A stretch of DNA of 9,716 bases from Bacillota bacterium (lineage in GTDB: Bacteria > Bacillota > Clostridia > Lachnospirales > Lachnospiraceae), in the NCBI GenBank assembly GCA_023443225.1, contig JAEZVF010000082.1, positions 1-9,716 on the forward strand, in the 5' to 3' direction. Below the pieces are notes generated by a model, which saw only the letters and a program-made list of their open reading frames with translations, searched no databases and had not been told where the DNA came from. The translations under genes were made by a program, and so were the position numbers. The first letter of the stretch is position 1, and the number at the start of each line of letters is the position of its first letter. Below, one piece after another: positions 6,377-9,716 of this stretch.

Positions 6377-6405
6377 GAGAGATTAATTATAATATTAAAT
6401 CTCTC
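6377..6405 (+). other. Hairpin after the integrase
   Basis: GAGAGATT (6377-6384) and AATCTCTC (6398-6405) form an 8-bp stem with a 13-base AT loop, twelve bases past the integrase stop. No U-tract follows, so termination is uncertain. A second mini-hairpin, CAC-GAAA-GTG, lies near 6429-6438. Confidence 0.4.
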
Positions 6406-6498
6406 AGATCAAATATAAGAATGTTTAGCACGAAAGTGTCAAATATTGTAAAATTATGAGCAAAAGCCAAGAAACCTATTTATATATTAAAAAATAAA

Positions 6499-6522
6499 TG
6501 CTATTATAATATATACGGAGGG
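6499..6522 (+). promoter_or_regulatory. Extended -10 promoter and RBS of the three-gene operon
   Basis: TG-C-TATTAT (6499-6507) is an extended -10; an overlapping TATAAT sits at 6505-6510. No good -35 is present, as expected when TGn is used. GGAGGG (6517-6522) is five bases before the ATG at 6528. The start would be near 6514, giving a very short leader. Confidence 0.45.
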
Positions 6523-6527
6523 ATAAT

Positions 6528-7673
6528 ATGTTAAATTTAGAGATGTTATTAGAAGAAAATCAATTTGTGAGTAATGAAATTGCTAAACATATACATTTTA
6601 ATAAAGGAACTGCATATTATAATATGCAAACTGAAAAGTTCAATGGCCAAAGTTTACAAAAAGTGATATATGTAATTAGTTATATAACAAAGAAGTATTC
6701 TGGAAATAGATTTCCTATAGTGCTTAATTTGGGGGAATTTTATTTTTCTGATAAACTAGTGTATATATTGCTCGAATGCTTGTGCTATTATATAATAAAT
6801 TACAGAAAACAGCAGATTATATTAAATTTCAATGCAACACATACAATAGCATCTGAAGGTATTCAATTTTCACCTCTTATTATGTTAGGCGTTGAAAAGG
6901 ATTATAATACATTTAATAAAAAATTTAAATTCGACATACAAATGAAACATTTTAGAAAATTAATTGACAAAAAAACTAGAGATAATTCTGAATATTTATC
7001 TAAATTAATGCAGGATGTGAAAGGATTTTTAAAGTTTAATAATGTAGATACTAAAAGTTGTGATGAATTATCTGAAGTTATAGTAGAATTAGTTGGAAAT
7101 GCTGGCGAGCATGGTAAAACAGATTGTTTATTTGATTTGGACATAACTGATAATAGATACAAGTTTTACAAACAAGAGCAGAATAAATATTTTGGTTTAA
7201 ATGTGAGTATAGTTAATTTTTCAGAAAAGTTATTTAATGAACTTCTTATGGAGAGAATGAAGACGGTTCATAATTTACCAGAAAGATATAATTATATTAA
7301 TCAGGCAGAAAAAGTACATAAAGAATATTTTAATAAGAATTATTCATTAAATGATTTTTATACGATTGCATCTTTTCAACATAAGATATCTGGAAGTTTA
7401 ATAAAACGGGACACTGGAGGAACTGGATTAACATCTTTAATTAAATCATTAGAGGAGAGGTCAAAGGGGCATTATTGTTATATGTTATCAGGAAACAGGA
7501 TTATGTTTTTTTCATCAGAATTAATGAAATATGATGATAAAAAATTTATAGGTTTTAATAAGGAAGGGAATTTTTTGACTCAACCTCCAGAGATGACAAT
7601 TTTTCAATCTATAGAAACTTATTTACCGGGAACTGCTTATAATTTGAGCTTTGCTATTGAAAGGAATATATAA
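6528..7673 (+). CDS. GHKL-type ATPase paired with a STAS-like protein
   Basis: A 381-residue cytoplasmic protein, first gene of a three-gene operon. Residues 1-165 form a mixed alpha/beta region without a motif I recognise. The C-terminal half is a GHKL (histidine-kinase/Hsp90-like) nucleotide-binding fold. The N box is VIVELVGNAGEHGK with E187, N191 and H195, and the glycine-rich lid/G2 box is R-D-T-G297-G-T-G300-L-T-S-L. The usual D-x-G-x-G (G1) strand seems replaced by VSIVNFSEKL (226-235), with Asn230 where Asp is expected. Relatives that sit next to STAS proteins, such as SpoIIAB and RsbW, are serine kinases and anti-sigma factors. Here the long N-terminus, the altered G1 box and the lack of a sigma gene argue for a different output. 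The stop is four bases before the next start. Confidence 0.75.
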   Translation: MLNLEMLLEENQFVSNEIAKHIHFNKGTAYYNMQTEKFNGQSLQKVIYVISYITKKYSGNRFPIVLNLGEFYFSDKLVYILLECLCYYIINYRKQQIILNFNATHTIASEGIQFSPLIMLGVEKDYNTFNKKFKFDIQMKHFRKLIDKKTRDNSEYLSKLMQDVKGFLKFNNVDTKSCDELSEVIVELVGNAGEHGKTDCLFDLDITDNRYKFYKQEQNKYFGLNVSIVNFSEKLFNELLMERMKTVHNLPERYNYINQAEKVHKEYFNKNYSLNDFYTIASFQHKISGSLIKRDTGGTGLTSLIKSLEERSKGHYCYMLSGNRIMFFSSELMKYDDKKFIGFNKEGNFLTQPPEMTIFQSIETYLPGTAYNLSFAIERNI

Positions 7674-7677
7674 CAAC

Positions 7678-7962
7678 ATGGAAAACGGAGTGAAATTGGA
7701 TTTTAAGAAAGATATTACCAATCTGGCAGGATATGAGTTTGGCCAATTGATTTATATGAATCAAGTAAAAGGAAGGATAAATTTGAATAATGAATTTGAA
7801 ATTATATTTCCGGATCATGTTACAGCAATTGCTTCATCATTTGTTCAAGGCTTTTTCTCGGAAATAGTTGGAGTATTGGGGTTATTAGAAACTGAAAGAA
7901 ATGCTAAAATAAAAGCATCTACGGAAGATCTAGCTAATTCTGTATTAGAAAAGCTGGAATAA
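7678..7962 (+). CDS. STAS-like DUF4325 protein
   Basis: A 94-residue protein. ATG 7678 is preferred over TTG 7651, which would overlap the ATPase gene and lacks a Shine-Dalgarno; AAAGGA (7660-7665) serves it at a longish 12 bases, so coupling to the ATPase stop is likely. The pattern matches the STAS-like DUF4325 family: ITNLAGYEFGQLIY (13-26), then FEIIFPDHVTAIASSFVQGFF (40-60). The S53-S54-F-V-Q-G-F-F turn sits where STAS antagonists such as SpoIIAA carry their phosphorylated serine. The natural inference is a binding partner, and perhaps a phosphorylation target, of the GHKL protein encoded just upstream. It is the middle gene of the operon, eleven bases before the membrane-protein gene. 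Confidence 0.8.
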   Translation: MENGVKLDFKKDITNLAGYEFGQLIYMNQVKGRINLNNEFEIIFPDHVTAIASSFVQGFFSEIVGVLGLLETERNAKIKASTEDLANSVLEKLE

Positions 7963-7973
7963 GGGGAGTTACT

Positions 7974-8444
7974 ATGAATGTGTATGGAACTGAAGAGATT
8001 GTTGCGATAACATCTGCAGCAATAGCATTTATATCAATGCTGATTACGATAGTACTTTTTTATTTTAATTACAGACAGGTCTCTAATCTTAATAACGTTT
8101 CCCTGAACTCAAAATATTTTGAAAAGATATTTGATAAACATCTGATAGATTTGATACCAAATACGAGAAAATATATTAGGTTTCAAAATGATAAACTTGT
8201 AGATACAAGTAAGTTAGTGGACGAACTTAGCAAATTAAGAGTGGATGCATTATATTTTAAATATTCAAACAAGGAGTTTTATTCAAGTATAAAAAGTATT
8301 ACCCAAGAAATAGAAAATTATTTGATGGAATGTGGTAATAGTAGATTTGAATCTGAAGAGCAAGCAGATGTTTACGTGGAGATACATAAGAAAATTTCAA
8401 GATTATATAAAATAATTAATGATGCATATCTGGGTACCAAATAA
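7974..8444 (+). CDS. Single-pass membrane protein, third gene of the operon
   Basis: A 156-residue protein with GGGGAG (7963-7968) five bases before the ATG. One hydrophobic helix (about 9-31, VAITSAAIAFISMLITIVLFYFNY) anchors a cytosolic helical region of about 125 residues rich in charged residues; the flanking charges suggest an outside-N, inside-C topology. No enzymatic motif is visible and I do not recognise a named family. Position and spacing make it part of the ATPase/STAS operon. In partner-switch logic the third component is the regulated output, so this is a candidate membrane effector or anchor. That is inferred only from gene order. Confidence 0.7.
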   Translation: MNVYGTEEIVAITSAAIAFISMLITIVLFYFNYRQVSNLNNVSLNSKYFEKIFDKHLIDLIPNTRKYIRFQNDKLVDTSKLVDELSKLRVDALYFKYSNKEFYSSIKSITQEIENYLMECGNSRFESEEQADVYVEIHKKISRLYKIINDAYLGTK

Positions 8445-8667
8445 AGTTTAGGCTGAAAATGGTAGATTTTATTAAAAACCTAGCTGAAAAATTTTCCCTG
8501 AGAATTTGATGCCTTCCTGGAATTGAGATGAAAATCTGAAAAGTTCATTTTGAAGTTGTGAAAATCAGCGTTGAAATCTGATTCAGATTGCGAAGTTATT
8601 CCAAAAAAATCCGGTTTGAATCGTCCAATATTTCGCACATTTTCAAATTTTTTTAATGGTCAGCAGT
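8445..8667. other. AT-rich non-coding stretch after the operon
   Basis: No supported ORF on either strand and no strong terminator. A TAGG/CCTA pairing near 8450-8495 is too weak to call. AATCTGA-T-TCAGATT (8575-8589) is a short perfect palindrome. The minus strand is open in short pieces that look like eroded coding sequence, but no family was recognised. Confidence 0.4.
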
Positions 8668-8723
8668 TGTCCTATTCATGACTTAAGCATTGTTACTACA
8701 TTGCTTAAGTCATGAATAGGACA
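8668..8723. repeat. Perfect 22-bp inverted repeat with 12-base loop
   Basis: Bases 8668-8689 are the exact reverse complement of 8702-8723. Inside, after one T/T mismatch, TGT and ACA add three more pairs, leaving a TACT loop. No U-tract flanks it on either side, so it is not a simple intrinsic terminator. The arms hold CTTAAGCA/TGCTTAAG, also present in the repeat upstream of the integrase. It could be a recombination site, a solo element end, or a structured RNA. Confidence 0.85.
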
Positions 8724-8893
8724 TTGTATTTGCACCGTGGTGAACATTAAAACGAAACATGGTATTTATCGCTTTTGAGATCTGAACTCGTATAAAGGCT
8801 ATTTGGTGCTATGATAGCATATGTAGGTAGGGACTTCAAAGGTTAAATCTAGAGCCGTCAGAATGGTGGCCCTCGTTGCGTAGCCCTGTTTAA

Positions 8894-9370
8894 CATTGGC
8901 TTGTACCTCCTCACTTTGTTTTGCATACCTCAAGCCGCGCCCGTCCACGTTCTGCCCCGTGGCTTAGAGGGCGTTGCTTGATAATATGCAGGGTGCTATC
9001 GCGCAACCGTTTAAACGCCGGATCACGTCACCGGAGCGGTATGTGGTGGATAGTTCCCGGCTTTTTTCAGGTTGTAAGCAGGTACATACCTTTTGCAAGT
9101 GTTTAATGGCCACCACCGGAATCGTACCGGCGGTACTCCAACGGCCTATATGGAACAGAGTCAGGAATCATAGATGCTTTCTTCCTCAGCCGCTTTATAT
9201 TGTAATAGAAAGAGCTGGTAGGTATCCCATTCTGACTGCACCAGGCGTAATCAGATAAGCCGCTTACGCGGCACTGCTGGATAATAGAACTTAGAGTGAA
9301 TTACTCCAACTGTCCTTATTTTACAGCAAAAAAAGTCAATTAGCACGACGGTAGATTATGTTGCGCTTAC
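8894..9370 (-). mobile_element. Decayed IS66-family insertion sequence remnant
   Basis: This block is visibly GC-richer than the rest of the window. On the minus strand it begins with GTAAGCGCAACATAATCT (from 9370), which has the GTAAGCG terminal-repeat look of IS66 elements. It then carries a tnpA-like frame (9300-9103) and a GAGGAGGT site before ATG-TTA-AAC (8896), the Met-Leu-Asn start typical of IS66 tnpB, which stops after 12 codons. The second terminal repeat, most of tnpB and all of tnpC are absent, so it is a fragment unable to move itself. The left boundary is not defined. Confidence 0.5.
9103..9300 (-). pseudogene. IS66 TnpA (accessory ORF) fragment
   Basis: The minus-strand frame reads IIQQCRVSGLSDYAWC, then SQNGIPTSSFYYNIKRLRKKA. 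This matches the N-terminal helix-turn-helix of IS66-family TnpA (C-R-x-S-G-L-S-x-x-x-W-C-x-x-N-G-I-x-x-S-x-F-Y-x-x-x-x-R-L-R-K-K-A). A TAA lies in frame just upstream (9303-9301) and another ends it at 9105-9103. After about 9100 a second frame, ending near 8958, reads SGDVIRRLNG and could be the displaced C-terminal part. No usable start was found. A dead transposase accessory gene, part of the IS66 remnant. Confidence 0.55.
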
Positions 9371-9467
9371 GTATTAAGTTAGTAGTTTTTTTGTGCAAAT
9401 AATTAGTCGTAAAACTGAAATTTTTTTGCTCTCTACATTATTACAATGTTAAACCATGAGGCTTCAA
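9371..9467. other. AT-rich gap between the IS remnant and the terminator
   Basis: Contains T-runs at 9386-9392 and 9420-9427 but no ORF or clear hairpin. The flank immediately outside the IS66 end at 9370 begins GTATTAAG; no matching target duplication was found inside the window. Confidence 0.3.
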
Positions 9468-9506
9468 AGAAAAATGCCCTCAAGATTAATATGAGGACAT
9501 TTTTCT
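9468..9506. terminator. Bidirectional intrinsic terminator
   Basis: AGAAAAATG-C-CCTCA (9468-9482) pairs with TGAGG-A-CATTTTTCT (9492-9506), with one C/A mismatch and a nine-base loop. The A-rich left and T-rich right edges work as a terminator in both directions. No gene ends immediately next to it inside the window. Confidence 0.7.
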
Positions 9507-9591
9507 AACTAAGGTTTAAGCTGTCGACAATACTTCATTAACAACCTATTGTTATTTCCGCATTGCCATCCATAACTTGACACCTTCGCCT

Positions 9592-9625
9592 ATAATGTTG
9601 TGTTCATTGATGAACACAACATTAT
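9592..9625. repeat. 34-nt near-perfect palindrome, operator-like
   Basis: Sixteen bases on each side (core GTTCAT-TG-ATGAAC) pair exactly around a two-base centre. With so short a loop it suits a dimeric regulator site or cruciform better than a terminator. TTGACA at 9578-9583 and a TATAAT overlapping the left arm lie beside it but at wrong spacing for a promoter. A second AT inverted repeat (ATAATAT/ATATTAT) follows at 9633-9652. No ORF is seen from here to the window end. Confidence 0.75.
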
Positions 9626-9716
9626 TATGAGCATAATATATAAAAATATTATGGTAATAACAGTAAATGAAAAAGAGAAGTAAACTATAGGAAATGGTTG
9701 AACCAATAATCTGAAA

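Noticed and set aside
8921..9258. Two plus-strand ORFs of 61 and 94 residues
   Set aside because: They lie antisense to the IS66 tnpA-like fragment, lack Shine-Dalgarno sites and have atypical composition; considered shadows of the GC-rich IS remnant.
9592..9625. LexA/SOS box
   Set aside because: The half-site order is GTTC...GAAC, opposite to the Gram-positive GAAC...GTTC box.
1..9716. CRISPR array, tRNA or rRNA genes
   Set aside because: No regularly spaced direct repeats, cloverleaf or rRNA sequence was found; the boxA-like match stands alone.

Overview
The window looks like an accessory island in a low-GC Firmicute, most likely a gut Clostridia/Lachnospiraceae-type organism. The grounds are the AT-rich coding sequence, GGAGG-type ribosome binding sites, sigma-A-like promoters, and a tyrosine recombinase whose sequence resembles Lachnospiraceae integrases from memory. 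No housekeeping gene, rRNA, tRNA or CRISPR array was found. Most of the content is decayed prophage or insertion-sequence material interleaved with small self-contained cassettes that resemble defence or signalling genes.

Layout. 1-335: no convincing gene. 383-505 (+): a small phage-type protein cut short by an in-frame TAA. 582-1274 (-): a zinc-ribbon plus DUF4145 protein with its own strong promoter. 1397-1600 (+): a small ORF broken by a TAA at codon 6. 1696-2349 (+): a two-helix membrane protein with a clear promoter and terminator that share a 16-bp inverted repeat. 2344-3101 (-): three overlapping small phage-type genes, one of them a HAD-like protein with a one-base frameshift. 3254-3784 (+): a NUMOD4/HNH/NUMOD1 homing-type endonuclease. 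3918-5132 (+): a 404-residue HEPN-like protein with an R-x4-H motif. About 5147-5260 (-): a possible short transcript. 5327-6364 (+): a complete tyrosine recombinase. 6528-8444 (+): a tight three-gene operon encoding a GHKL-type ATPase, a STAS-like DUF4325 protein and a single-pass membrane protein. 8668-8723: a perfect 22-bp inverted repeat. 8894-9370 (-): a GC-richer, decayed IS66-type remnant. 9468-9506: a bidirectional terminator. 9592-9625: a 34-nt palindrome.

How the genes may work together. The strongest candidate for an undescribed system is the operon directly downstream of the integrase. A GHKL ATPase next to a STAS-like protein resembles the kinase/anti-sigma plus antagonist logic of partner switching (SpoIIAB/SpoIIAA, RsbW/RsbV), but no sigma factor follows. 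A small membrane protein takes that place and could be the output. The integrase, the HEPN protein, the DUF4145 protein and the stand-alone membrane protein fit a turnover site where short defence-like cassettes are gained and lost. These functional links are inference from gene order and family membership, not demonstrated activity.
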